This document shows, one piece after another, positions 50,589 to 58,830 of a stretch of 64,000 nucleotides of DNA. Position numbers and translations under genes: made by a program. Positions within the stretch are counted from its first letter, which is position 1; the number at the start of each line of letters is the position of its first letter. A model generated the notes under the pieces. The model was given only the letters and a program-made list of their open reading frames with translations. It made no database searches and was not told the origin of the DNA. Source of the stretch: Fimbriimonadales bacterium (GTDB lineage Bacteria > Armatimonadota > Fimbriimonadia > Fimbriimonadales > Fimbriimonadaceae); NCBI GenBank assembly GCA_026418055.1, contig JAOACB010000009.1, positions 1 to 64,000 on the forward strand. The letters are read 5' to 3'.

Positions 50589-51584
50589 ATGGCGAAGCTC
50601 TACTACACGCAGGATGTGGATCCGGAGATCGTTCGGGCTGAAAAGGTGGCGGTGCTGGGCTACGGCAGCCAGGGGCACGCGCACGCGCTGAATCTGAGGG
50701 ACAGCGGCGTGGACGTTTGCGTGGGCCTGTACGAGGGCAGCAGGAGCTGGGAGAAGGCGCAGGCCGACGGACTGCAGGTGCGCACGGTCGCCGAGGCGAT
50801 CCAGTGGGCCGACGCGGCGATGTTCTGCGTGCCGGACGTGCCCATGCGCGACATCTACCGGGAAAGCGTCGCGCCCAACCTGCGCGAAGGCCAGATGCTG
50901 CTCTTCGCGCACGGACTGAACATCCACTACAGGCTCATCGAGCCGCCCGCCACCGTGGACGTGGCGATGATTGCGCCCAAGGGGCCGGGGCATCGGTTGC
51001 GGCACGAGTTCGTGCACGGCGCGGGGATGCCCGCGCTGGTGGCCGTCCATCAGGACGCCACCGGCCGGGCGCTCGCCCGGGCGCTCAGCTATGGGTGGGG
51101 CATCGGCTCCGCCAAGGCGGGGATCCTGGAGACCACGTTCAAGGAGGAGACGGAGACCGACCTCTTCGGAGAACAGGCGGTGCTGTGCGGCGGCCTGAGC
51201 GCCCTCATCAAGGCGGGCTTCGAAACCCTCGTCGAGGCGGGCTATCAGCCCGAGGCCGCCTACTTCGAGTGCCTGCATGAGATGAAGCTGATCGTCGACC
51301 TGATCTACGAAGGCGGGCTGAGCTACATGCGGTACTCGATCAGCGACACCGCCGAGTGGGGCGACTACACGGCCGGCCCGAAGGTGATCGGCGAGCAGAC
51401 CCGACAGGCCATGCGGGAGATCCTGGCAGCCATCCAGGACGGCTCGTTCGTGCGCCGCTGGATCGAGGAGAACGAGACGGGCCGCAAACAGATGCAGGCT
51501 TTTCGGGAGCAGGAGTCGCGGCACCCGATCGAGCAGGTGGGCAAGAGGTTGCGCTCGATGATGCCGTTCATCGAGGCCAAGTAA
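50589..51584 (+). CDS. ilvC: Ketol-acid reductoisomerase
   Basis: 331 residues, class I length. [21 protein letters not shown] is the Rossmann motif, and [17 protein letters not shown] holds metal ligands. The loop after the second strand, which sets NADPH or NADH use, reads GLYEGSRSW where GLRxGSxSW is usual, so an Arg is replaced by Tyr. It makes 2,3-dihydroxy-isovalerate in valine and isoleucine synthesis. SD GAGGGGAAGGAAG; overlaps dapF by 17 bases at the 3' end. Confidence 0.96.
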   Translation: MAKLYYTQDVDPEIVRAEKVAVLGYGSQGHAHALNLRDSGVDVCVGLYEGSRSWEKAQADGLQVRTVAEAIQWADAAMFCVPDVPMRDIYRESVAPNLREGQMLLFAHGLNIHYRLIEPPATVDVAMIAPKGPGHRLRHEFVHGAGMPALVAVHQDATGRALARALSYGWGIGSAKAGILETTFKEETETDLFGEQAVLCGGLSALIKAGFETLVEAGYQPEAAYFECLHEMKLIVDLIYEGGLSYMRYSISDTAEWGDYTAGPKVIGEQTRQAMREILAAIQDGSFVRRWIEENETGRKQMQAFREQESRHPIEQVGKRLRSMMPFIEAK

Positions 51585-52404
51585 GCTCGCCCTCGAACAC
51601 GCAGCGGGCTCGGCCCCGCAGCACGAGGGGGGCGTCCCAGGCGTGCAGCCGCACGCTCAGGACGCCCCCTTGGCTCTCGACGCGGAGTTCCCCCGAGTGC
51701 TCCGCGCCGAATTTGCGGACGTAGGCCGACGCGGTGGCGCACGTTCCAGAGCCGCACGCGAGGGTTTCGCCCACGCCCCGCTCCCAGATGCGCAGCCGGA
51801 TCTGCCTCCGACCGACCACCTTGGCGAACATCACGCTGGTGCGCTCCGGAAAGGCGGGATGGTGCTCCAGCGCACGCCCCAGCCGCTCGAACCGCGGCGA
51901 TTCCGGCAGGCGGTCGCAGAACACCACCGTGTGGGTGCTTCCGGTCGACAGCGACCACAGCTCCAGGCGCTCCCCCTCCACCTCCGCGTGCGCCGGTGCG
52001 AACTCCGGCAGACCCTCGGCCAGCGGCACGTCCTCGGGCCGCCACGAGGCGCGCCCGAGGTCGGTCTCGATCGTCGGGCTGACCAGGCCCTCGGAGTCCT
52101 CGCCCCACCGGGCCGTCACGTCGCGCCCAAAGTGGCGCACCACGACGGGGCGCTCGAACCAGGCGCGGCGCAGCCCGTGCCACAAGGCGCACCGCAGGCC
52201 GTTGCCGCAGAAGTCCTCGGTCCCGTCCGGATTGAACATCCGGAGGTTGAGGATGCCGGACTGCATCCAGGCGGCGAGCAGGCCGTCCGCTCCGATCCCG
52301 AACCTGCGGTCGCAGGCGACACGGGCCAGCTGGGGCAGATTCGCGCGATCGCCCTCAACCAGCACGAAGTCGTTGCCAACCGACTCGAGCTTCCAGAACC
52401 TCAC
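51568..52404 (-). CDS. dapF: Diaminopimelate epimerase
   Basis: 278 residues from GTG 52404. [14 protein letters not shown] and [15 protein letters not shown] carry the two catalytic cysteines. It turns LL- into meso-diaminopimelate for lysine and peptidoglycan. GTG 52404 overlaps the upstream TGA (GTGA) and gives the usual N-terminus [17 protein letters not shown]; the ATG at 52425 would add seven residues. It overlaps the convergent ilvC. Confidence 0.95.
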   Translation of the reverse strand: MRFWKLESVGNDFVLVEGDRANLPQLARVACDRRFGIGADGLLAAWMQSGILNLRMFNPDGTEDFCGNGLRCALWHGLRRAWFERPVVVRHFGRDVTARWGEDSEGLVSPTIETDLGRASWRPEDVPLAEGLPEFAPAHAEVEGERLELWSLSTGSTHTVVFCDRLPESPRFERLGRALEHHPAFPERTSVMFAKVVGRRQIRLRIWERGVGETLACGSGTCATASAYVRKFGAEHSGELRVESQGGVLSVRLHAWDAPLVLRGRARCVFEGELTWPR

Positions 52405-54353
52405 GTCAGCGGCTCCAGCTCGCATCGGGCGGTTTCGACGGTGCGACGGAACCAGGCGCCGTCCGGGCAGACCAAGGGGAACCACCATGCGCTGGGGCGG
52501 TGGTTCGCCTTCTCGAGTCCGCTGGAGCAGAGAATCGCCTCTCGCGCCATGCTCAGGCGCATCAGCTCCGCCTCCAGCTCGATCGAGCGCCTCCTCTCGT
52601 GCGTCGCGATGGCCTCGGACCCTCGCGCCGCGGCTTCCTGGCGCTCCCGCGAGGCCCTGGCCTCGGCCTTGAGGCGGTCGATCTCGGCGATGGTCCGCTG
52701 GATGTCGGCGGCGAAGGCTCGGCGCGTCTCCGCGTCTTCGGCGGTGGGCTTCCTGCCGTAGATGCACTCGCGGAAATGCTCCCCCATGCGGCGCTCGGTC
52801 TCGACCCTGTGCAGCCGCAGCTGGCGGATGAGCTCGTAGAGGCGCCTGCGCTCCGCGCGCTCGGCGTCGATCGCTCGACGGATCTCGGCGGCCTTGGCGT
52901 GCAACGACTCGTACTCCCGGGCGATCGCCCTCCAGGCGCCGCCAGCCTCCTCGTCGAGAAACCGGATCAGGTCGATCGGTCGGCGGAGGCCCGCCAGCTG
53001 GGCCAACAGAGCGCGCTGCTCCCGAGCGACCTCGCGCCATCGCTGGGCGAAGCTCTTCGAGCAGATCTCACAGGCTCCGAATGGCCTCCGGAACGGCTCC
53101 GGCAGGCGGATCCAGCTGCAACACGCGTCGAGGGCGTCCAGGGCGTTGAACTCGACCCGCAGCAGCGGGTGCAGATCGAGCCCCAGTCCATCGTCGGCCA
53201 GAAGCCGGTGGAAGGCTTTGGAGCGCGACACGTATCCGCTCGCGCCGCGGTGGAACACGAACACGAACTCTCGAGCCAGCTGGCCGATGAGCGCGACGGC
53301 CTTGCCGACCAACACGCAGTCCGGTCCGAACTTGTTCTCGATGGCCTCCGCGAGCTCCTCGACGCTTCCGATCCGCCGCGGGAAGCTGAGGAAGGCTGGC
53401 TTCGGCGTCTGGATCACGGCGCCTCGGTTGCCAAGGCGGATCGTGCCGCGACCCACGCCCGGGATCACCAGATCGAACGGGATCGCGCCGGTTCCGAACC
53501 GAGCCAGCGCGTACAGCTCCGAGCCCTCGATCGCCCTGTCGTAGGCCCGCTCCGCTCTGGCCCGCGTGCGAGGATCGACGAACAGCCGCAGCAGGTCGAA
53601 GCGCGCCTGCCCGCAGGTCGACCGGTTGAAGCGCAGCAGCTCGCTGGTGGCCGTGGTGTCGATCTCCACCGGGCGGCCCGCGGCGAACGCGTAGAGCATC
53701 GGCAGGAGGCGGCGATAGAACTGGCCCAGGGTTTGTCTCGGGTCGGCCTCCGCGATCTCGCACGCCTCCCGCACGAGACGGTCCGCCAGCTCCTCGGCTC
53801 GGGAAGGGTCCTCATGGTGGACCGTCTCCAAAGTGCCTTGGATCGCCCAGAGCAGGGTTCGCTCCAGAGCGGGCCACACCAGACCCACCGGCAGCTCGGC
53901 GGCCACGCGGTGGTCCTCCACGGTTCCCACCACGCCCCTCCAACCCCATGCCTCGGTGGCCTCGTCGAGCAATCCAGGCCGATTCTGTGCGATCGTCCGC
54001 ACCCGCACGCCGGCCGCCATGAGAGCTTCTCGCGTGACGACCGTTTCGGAGCCGAGCAAGCGGCTAAACTCCCCGGCGGCGCTCCAGAGGTCGCGCGTCG
54101 TGGTGTCGTTGTGGCCCAGCGCCACGTAGCGCTCGCGCGACACGCTGCCGCCGTGCTTGGCGAAGTAGTCGGTGTCGTGCGCTCCGGCCACGAAGCGCCG
54201 CGTCGAACCGATCTCCTTCAGCGCCAGAGCAACGCCCGCCTTCATCGGCTCGTCCCAAAACACCGTCTGGCCGAGGGCCAGGAGCGGTGCGCCTGGAGAG
54301 GATCGCTCGAGCGCTCGGAGGGCTTCGTGCAGGCTACATGGGCCGTCCGTCAT
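52401..54353 (-). CDS. Large protein of unknown function with Cys cluster and coiled coil
   Basis: 650 residues. No family is recognised. The N-terminal 230 residues look globular (ALGQTVFWDEPMKAGVALALKE, AHDTDYFAKHGGSV, YVALGHNDTTTRDLWSA). A Cys cluster near residue 400 (CCSWIRLPEPF followed by CEICSKSF) may bind a metal. From about 430 to 620 the chain is highly charged and helical, consistent with a long coiled coil. It follows the thioesterase gene and is coupled to dapF. It may belong to lineage-specific families of this phylum. Confidence 0.6.
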   Translation of the reverse strand: MTDGPCSLHEALRALERSSPGAPLLALGQTVFWDEPMKAGVALALKEIGSTRRFVAGAHDTDYFAKHGGSVSRERYVALGHNDTTTRDLWSAAGEFSRLLGSETVVTREALMAAGVRVRTIAQNRPGLLDEATEAWGWRGVVGTVEDHRVAAELPVGLVWPALERTLLWAIQGTLETVHHEDPSRAEELADRLVREACEIAEADPRQTLGQFYRRLLPMLYAFAAGRPVEIDTTATSELLRFNRSTCGQARFDLLRLFVDPRTRARAERAYDRAIEGSELYALARFGTGAIPFDLVIPGVGRGTIRLGNRGAVIQTPKPAFLSFPRRIGSVEELAEAIENKFGPDCVLVGKAVALIGQLAREFVFVFHRGASGYVSRSKAFHRLLADDGLGLDLHPLLRVEFNALDALDACCSWIRLPEPFRRPFGACEICSKSFAQRWREVAREQRALLAQLAGLRRPIDLIRFLDEEAGGAWRAIAREYESLHAKAAEIRRAIDAERAERRRLYELIRQLRLHRVETERRMGEHFRECIYGRKPTAEDAETRRAFAADIQRTIAEIDRLKAEARASRERQEAAARGSEAIATHERRRSIELEAELMRLSMAREAILCSSGLEKANHRPSAWWFPLVCPDGAWFRRTVETARCELEPLT

Positions 54354-54369
54354 GGTCTGGCTCTGGATT

Positions 54370-54801
54370 CTACGCGAGCCGTTCGCATTCGTTCGGGTCG
54401 CGGAAGAGCAGCTCTCGCAGGGGCTCTGGGACGGAGACGGGCCGCAGGGACTCGTCCACCAGGAGGTGCACGGTGTATCCCTCGGTGACGAGCCTGCCCT
54501 CCTCGGGCAGGACGACCTCGTAGTCGAAGCGCAGCGCCGAGCGCCGAACCTCGGTCAGGCGGATGCGCACGACGATGAGGTCGTCGTAGCGGACCTGGCC
54601 CTTGTAGCGGACGTGCGCCTCCACCACCGGAAGGCGATAGCCCATCTCCTCGAGGCCGCGGTACGTGAAGCCGCGGTCCCGGCACCAGGCTCCCCGAGCC
54701 TGCTCGAACCAGAGGAGGTAGCTGCCGTAGTAGGCATGGCCCATCTGGTCGGTTTCGCCGTAGCGCACGCGGATGCGCTCCTCCGTCACGGCTTGCAGCA
54801 T
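54370..54801 (-). CDS. YbgC/4HBT family acyl-CoA thioesterase
   Basis: 143 residues from ATG 54801. RVRYGETDQMGHAYYGSYLLWFEQAR is the 4HBT hot-dog motif with the catalytic Asp and the Tyr/Glu helix. These enzymes cleave acyl-CoA thioesters; YbgC members are linked to the Tol-Pal system. TAGAGT seven bases upstream supports this start over the 5'-extended ORF from 54852. It is divergent from the alpha/beta hydrolase gene with 41 bases between starts. Confidence 0.87.
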   Translation of the reverse strand: MLQAVTEERIRVRYGETDQMGHAYYGSYLLWFEQARGAWCRDRGFTYRGLEEMGYRLPVVEAHVRYKGQVRYDDLIVVRIRLTEVRRSALRFDYEVVLPEEGRLVTEGYTVHLLVDESLRPVSVPEPLRELLFRDPNECERLA

Positions 54802-54808
54802 CGGCCCG

Positions 54809-54814
54809 ACTCTA
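54809..54814 (-). promoter_or_regulatory. Candidate -10 box, leaderless thioesterase start
   Basis: TAGAGT on the minus strand, seven bases before ATG 54801. Confidence 0.45.
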
Positions 54815-54830
54815 CCCGCGGTTGTCGTGC

Positions 54831-54836
54831 CATAGT
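54831..54836 (+). promoter_or_regulatory. Candidate -10 box of the alpha/beta hydrolase
   Basis: CATAGT, six bases, ATG 54843. It lies 17 bases from the divergent -10 of the thioesterase gene. Confidence 0.4.
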
Positions 54837-54842
54837 GCCCGC

Positions 54843-56219
54843 ATGGCTGCACTGTGCACGGCTCTGATGCTCGTCGCCGGCTGTCTGTCGGTGGCCGGCG
54901 AGGTTTGGCACGGCCTGCTGTCCCTTCCGGGCTCCAAGCTGACGCTGGTGGTGCGGTCCGACGGCAAGGCGGCGACGCTGGACGTTCCCGAGCAGGGGGC
55001 GAAGGGCATCCCGCTGACTCGCTTCGAGGTCCGCAAGGGCGTGCTGCGGTTCGAGGCGCGCTCCATCGGGGCGTCGTTCGAGGGCCAGCTGAACGAGTCC
55101 GGCACGCGAGCCGCGGGCAAGTTCCGGCAGGGCGGCCTCGAGCTTCCGCTGACGATGCAGAAGGGCGAGCCCAACCTCCAGCCGCCCCGTCGGCCGCAGA
55201 CGCCGCGGCCGCCGTTCCCTTACGACGCCGAAGAGGTGGCGTTCGACAACCCGGAGGCTTCGGGCGTTCGGCTTGCTGGCACCTTGGTGAAGCCGAAGGG
55301 AGAAGGGCCGTTTCCCTGCGTCGTGATGGTCACCGGCTCGGGGCCCCAGGACAGGGACCAGACCATCCTGGACCACAAGCCGTTCGCGGTGTGGGCGGAC
55401 GCGCTGGCCAAGGCCGGGGTCGCCTCGCTGCGGTGCGACGACCGCGGCGTCGGCAAGTCGACCGGTTTGTTCTCGACGGCCACGAGCGACGACTTCGCCT
55501 CGGACGCGCGAGCGGCCGTGGCCTTTCTGAAGACGAGGAAGGACATCGACGCGGGCCGCATCGGACTGATGGGCCACAGCGAGGGCGGTCTGATCGCGCC
55601 GATGGCGGCGGCCGACCATCCGGACGTGGCGTTCGTCGTGCTGTTGGCTCCCCCGGCCGTCCCCGGGCGCGACATCGTGGTGGTGCAGAGCCGGTTGATC
55701 GCCGAGGCGGAGGGCGCCAAGCCGGAGGACGCCGCCAAGGCCGCGGAGCTGACGGACAAGCTGGTGGGCGCGATCCTGTCCGAGGAGGAGCGCGACAAGG
55801 CCGCGGAGAGGGCGCTGGCGGTCTACCGGGAGGCGGTCGCCGCGATGCCCGAGTCTGAGCGAGCCTCCGCCGAGGCTTCGATGACCCGACATGTGGCCCA
55901 GCTGAACTCTCCCTGGATGCGGCGGTTCCTGGTGCTCGATCCCAGACCGTACCTGGCTCGCCTGAAAGTTCCGGTGCTGGCGGTGTGGGGAGAGTACGAC
56001 CTCCAGGTCCCCCCTTCGCAGAGTCTTCCCGAGGCTCGGCGAGCCTTGGCCGCGAACCCGCGGGCGGAGCTCAAGGTGCTGTCGATGCTCAACCACCTCT
56101 TCCAGCTGAGCGCCTCCGGAAGGCTGAGCGAGTACGGCCGCTTGGAGGAGACGATCCACGAGATCGCGCTCCGCGAGGTGGTGGGTTGGGTTGCGCGAAC
56201 GACGGGGATTCGGAAATGA
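54843..56219 (+). CDS. Secreted alpha/beta hydrolase
   Basis: 458 residues from ATG 54843. Signal peptide about 1-19. A beta-rich N-terminal domain (about 20-125) leads into a Pro-rich linker and an alpha/beta hydrolase with [30 protein letters not shown] and [16 protein letters not shown] (nucleophile Ser in G-H-S-E-G). [15 protein letters not shown] gives the Asp and NHLFQ the His of the triad. The family resembles acyl peptidase-like or dienelactone-type hydrolases; the substrate is unknown. Confidence 0.82.
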   Translation: MAALCTALMLVAGCLSVAGEVWHGLLSLPGSKLTLVVRSDGKAATLDVPEQGAKGIPLTRFEVRKGVLRFEARSIGASFEGQLNESGTRAAGKFRQGGLELPLTMQKGEPNLQPPRRPQTPRPPFPYDAEEVAFDNPEASGVRLAGTLVKPKGEGPFPCVVMVTGSGPQDRDQTILDHKPFAVWADALAKAGVASLRCDDRGVGKSTGLFSTATSDDFASDARAAVAFLKTRKDIDAGRIGLMGHSEGGLIAPMAAADHPDVAFVVLLAPPAVPGRDIVVVQSRLIAEAEGAKPEDAAKAAELTDKLVGAILSEEERDKAAERALAVYREAVAAMPESERASAEASMTRHVAQLNSPWMRRFLVLDPRPYLARLKVPVLAVWGEYDLQVPPSQSLPEARRALAANPRAELKVLSMLNHLFQLSASGRLSEYGRLEETIHEIALREVVGWVARTTGIRK

Positions 56220-56223
56220 GGTT

Positions 56224-56298
56224 TGGAGCGGGCGACGAGATTCGAACTCGCGACATCAAGCTTGGGAAGCTTGCGTTCTACCCCTGAACTACACCCGC
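56224..56298 (-). tRNA. tRNA-Gly (anticodon CCC)
   Basis: GCGGGTG acceptor at 56298, D arm GTTCAGGGGTAGAAC, anticodon stem-loop CAAGC-TTCCCAA-GCTTG (anticodon CCC), T arm GCGAG-TTCGAAT-CTCGT, and 3' arm CGCCCGC followed by TCCA, so CCA is encoded. One G-U pair in the acceptor. 5 bases after the alpha/beta hydrolase stop on the other strand. Confidence 0.95.
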
Positions 56299-56310
56299 TC
56301 TCGCCCCTCC

Positions 56311-56342
56311 ATTCTATCCCATCCCTGCAGAGGGCGCGTCAA
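56311..56342 (-). promoter_or_regulatory. Probable promoter of tRNA-Gly
   Basis: TTGACG (56342-56337) and TAGAAT (56316-56311) on the minus strand with a 20-base spacer. The -10 lies 12 bases before the mature 5' end. The spacer is longer than usual. Confidence 0.45.
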
Positions 56343-56471
56343 GCCCCCTCGTTCGGGACCTTCGGAGGGTCCTCCAGGGACCGGGAACGAATCCCCCGCG
56401 GCTTGCGTTTCCTTTATCGAAGCATATCCTCCTTCCCTCTCCCAAGCAGCCAAGCCGCAAGGCGAACGGAC

Positions 56472-56512
56472 AGCCCCCGAAGATCCCCCCAGATCCGAGG
56501 GGGCTCCGCTTT
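56472..56512 (+). terminator. Terminator-like hairpin upstream of the HD gene
   Basis: AGCCCCC and GGGGGCT enclose an inner GATC/GATC stem, followed by CCGCTTTG. It may end plus-strand read-through from the hydrolase before the HD gene. Confidence 0.4.
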
Positions 56513-56553
56513 GTGGCGGTGCGGCAGCAAGCGCCTTGGGTAAAAGCGTTCCC

Positions 56554-57111
56554 ATGAACGATCGGGAATCCGCCTTCCGCCTGCTGTGCGAGCACACCCA
56601 GAGCGATTCTTTGCGGCGGCACTGCCTGGCGGTCGAGGCCTGCCTGGCGTGGTACGCGCGCAGGCTGGGCGAGGACGTCGAACTGTGGCGCACCGTGGGG
56701 GTGCTTCACGACTTCGACTACGAGAGGCACCCGGACGACCACCCGATGTGGGGCGTGCGGTTCCTGGAGGAGCAAGGGTGGGATCCGGTGATCGTGCGGG
56801 CCATCGCGAGCCACAGCGATCGAACCGGCGTCCCGAGGGAGAGCGCGCTCGAGCGGCACCTGTTCGCCGTCGACGAGCTGACAGGGTTCATCGCCGCCGT
56901 CGCGTACGTGCGGCCCTCGCGCAGCGTGAGGGACGTCGAGGTGAAGTCGGTTCTCAAGAAGCTCAAGACGCCGGCCTTCGCCGCGGCGGTGAACCGGGAG
57001 GAGGTCGCGCGGGGAGCCGAGGAGATCGGCCTCTCCTTGGAGCAACACATCGCGAACATGCTGGAGGCGATGTCGGCCGAGGCGGAGGCGCTCGGTCTGG
57101 CGGGCCAGTAA
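56554..57111 (+). CDS. HD-domain phosphohydrolase
   Basis: 185 residues. [34 protein letters not shown] and [10 protein letters not shown] are the conserved H...HD...H and D positions of the HD superfamily. Such proteins hydrolyse phosphomonoesters or nucleotides; the exact substrate is not clear. TAAAAG ends seven bases before the ATG. 62 bases separate it from the PEP-CTERM gene. Confidence 0.88.
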   Translation: MNDRESAFRLLCEHTQSDSLRRHCLAVEACLAWYARRLGEDVELWRTVGVLHDFDYERHPDDHPMWGVRFLEEQGWDPVIVRAIASHSDRTGVPRESALERHLFAVDELTGFIAAVAYVRPSRSVRDVEVKSVLKKLKTPAFAAAVNREEVARGAEEIGLSLEQHIANMLEAMSAEAEALGLAGQ

Positions 57112-57148
57112 TTTTGCTGGTTTTCCCTCAACTCCGGGGAACCGGCAA

Positions 57149-57154
57149 TATACT
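57149..57154 (+). promoter_or_regulatory. -10 box of the PEP-CTERM gene
   Basis: TATACT, followed by a short leader containing GGGAGG before ATG 57174. Confidence 0.5.
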
Positions 57155-57173
57155 GGGGTTGGGAGGCAATTGG

Positions 57174-57926
57174 ATGACGAGGAAGGGATGGTTTGCCGTC
57201 GCTCTCGCGGCCTTGGCGTGCGGGGCGAACGCGGTGGTGCTGTTCGAGGACGGGTTCGAGACAGGCGACTTCTCCAAATGGGACCTGACGCTCAATGCCT
57301 CCGGGCCGGACGGCATGACGATCGTAACGAGCCCGGTGAACTCCGGCAGCTACGCGGCGAAGCTGCTCGGTCTTTCCAGCGGAAGCCCCAAGCGGTTGGG
57401 CAAGGTGCTGTCGCACGAGGATCCGAACGCGACGTTCCGCCTGAGCTTCTACTTCTACGATGACAAGGGCGCGAGCCTAGGGGGCGGCCGCCACTATCTG
57501 GAGTTGCGCGCCTACAGCGGAAACGGCTTCGAGGGCACGCTCCTGAACCTCTGGGCCATCGGAAAGTACAACACCGTCACCAGCGGCACGTACAACGGCC
57601 GCAAGTATCAGGCGCGGGTGGCGTTCGGCGGCGTGGGCTGGATCAACCTGTCCAGCGCCCCCGACCGCAGCGTCGGCTGGCATCTGATGGAGATGGAGAT
57701 CACTCCGACCCTGGCGAGGTTCTACGTGGACGGCGTGCTCGGAGCCGAGGTGTCGCGCGGCGCGGCCGGGGTCGTCGACTCGTTGGTGATGGGATCCGGC
57801 TTGAGCTCGGCCAACATCGACGCTTGGATCGACGATGTGCGCGTCACAGCCGTTCCGGAGCCGGCGACGCTGGTCGCCTTGGGTGCCGGAGCGGCGGGCC
57901 TCCTTCTCCGTCGCCGCAGGCGCTGA
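57174..57926 (+). CDS. PEP-CTERM domain secreted protein
   Basis: 250 residues. Signal peptide about 1-20 and a C-terminal sorting tail VPEPATLVALGAGAAGLLLRRRRR (a VPEP motif, hydrophobic helix and Arg tail). The middle is a beta-rich, lectin-like or laminin-G-like domain (FEDGFETGDFSKWDL, WHLMEMEITPTLARFYVDG). PEP-CTERM tails are recognised by an exosortase system, which is not encoded here. An SD GGAGG lies upstream. A terminator follows. Confidence 0.85.
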   Translation: MTRKGWFAVALAALACGANAVVLFEDGFETGDFSKWDLTLNASGPDGMTIVTSPVNSGSYAAKLLGLSSGSPKRLGKVLSHEDPNATFRLSFYFYDDKGASLGGGRHYLELRAYSGNGFEGTLLNLWAIGKYNTVTSGTYNGRKYQARVAFGGVGWINLSSAPDRSVGWHLMEMEITPTLARFYVDGVLGAEVSRGAAGVVDSLVMGSGLSSANIDAWIDDVRVTAVPEPATLVALGAGAAGLLLRRRRR

Positions 57927-57946
57927 CGTCTTGAGTCTCAGGGATG

Positions 57947-57985
57947 CGCCTTCCGGGGTCCTGCCTCCGACCCCGGAGGCGTTTT
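57947..57985 (+). terminator. Intrinsic terminator after the PEP-CTERM gene
   Basis: CGCCTTCCGGGGTC and GACCCCGGAGGCG pair with one bulged T, eight-base loop, then TTTT. It lies 21 bases after the stop. Confidence 0.8.
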
Positions 57986-58008
57986 CACCGCCTTTCCCTG
58001 CGTTGGGC

Positions 58009-58014
58009 CACAAT
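58009..58014 (+). promoter_or_regulatory. Candidate -10 box of the nitroreductase
   Basis: CACAAT, five bases, ATG 58020. It is 24 bases after the preceding terminator. Confidence 0.4.
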
Positions 58015-58019
58015 GGGCC

Positions 58020-58823
58020 ATGTTCTCCGAGTCCTTCGCCGAGGCTTGGCGCGCGCGCTACGGCGTCGACCCAGGCTTCGAGCTCCCCGAGCTGGCGCCG
58101 TTTCTGCGGCACCGCAGCGTTCGGGACTTCGCGCCTGAGCCGATCGGTGAGCGCACCCTCAGCGCCCTGATCGCCGCGGCGCAGAGCGCCTCCACCAGCA
58201 GCAACCTGCAGCTTTGGTCGGTGGTGAGCGTCGATGCGCCCGAGTCGCGCGCGGCGTTCGCGGAGCTGGCCGGCAACCAGCGGCAGATCCTCTCGGCGGC
58301 GAGGTTCCTCGTGTTCTGCGCCGACCACCATCGGCTGAGGCGGGCCGGTGCGAGGGTCGGGGAGGATTGCGAAGGGCTGGATTACGCCGAGTTCGGGTTG
58401 ATGGCGTTCCTCGACGCCGCCCTGGCGGCGGAGCGGCTCGTGTGCGCGGCGGAGGCCCTGGGGCTCGGCGCTTGTTACATCGGAGCGGTCCGGAACGACC
58501 TTCAGAGGTCGAGCGCGCTGCTGGGCCTGCCGTCCGGAGTCGCGCCGCTCTTCGGGCTGTGCCTCGGCTGGCCGGAAGCCGGATGCGCCGCGGAGATCAA
58601 GCCTCGGCTCGACCAAGCCGTCGTCTGGCACCGGGAGCGCTACGATCCCCAGGCCGAGGTGGCGGCGTACGACGAGCGCATGCGCCCCTTCTACGTCTCC
58701 CAGGGCATGAAGGGCGAGGTCACCTGGTCGATGCGGAGCGCCCGCCGGGTCGACGGCCGCCACATGACCGGTCGCGAGGTCCTGAAGGCGTTCTTCGAGC
58801 GCGTGGGCTTCTGGATCCGCTGA
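58020..58823 (+). CDS. NfsA/FRP-type nitroreductase (flavin reductase-like)
   Basis: 267 residues. FLRHRSVRDFAPEPIGERTLSALIAAAQSASTSSNLQ is the typical FMN-binding N-terminus, followed by FLDAALAAERLVCAAEALGLGACYIGAVRND and GVAPLFGLCLGWP. These proteins reduce nitro compounds or flavins with NADPH. It is followed seven bases later by the convergent glycosidase gene. CACAAT lies five bases before the ATG. Confidence 0.9.
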   Translation: MFSESFAEAWRARYGVDPGFELPELAPFLRHRSVRDFAPEPIGERTLSALIAAAQSASTSSNLQLWSVVSVDAPESRAAFAELAGNQRQILSAARFLVFCADHHRLRRAGARVGEDCEGLDYAEFGLMAFLDAALAAERLVCAAEALGLGACYIGAVRNDLQRSSALLGLPSGVAPLFGLCLGWPEAGCAAEIKPRLDQAVVWHRERYDPQAEVAAYDERMRPFYVSQGMKGEVTWSMRSARRVDGRHMTGREVLKAFFERVGFWIR

Positions 58824-58830
58824 CCCAGCG

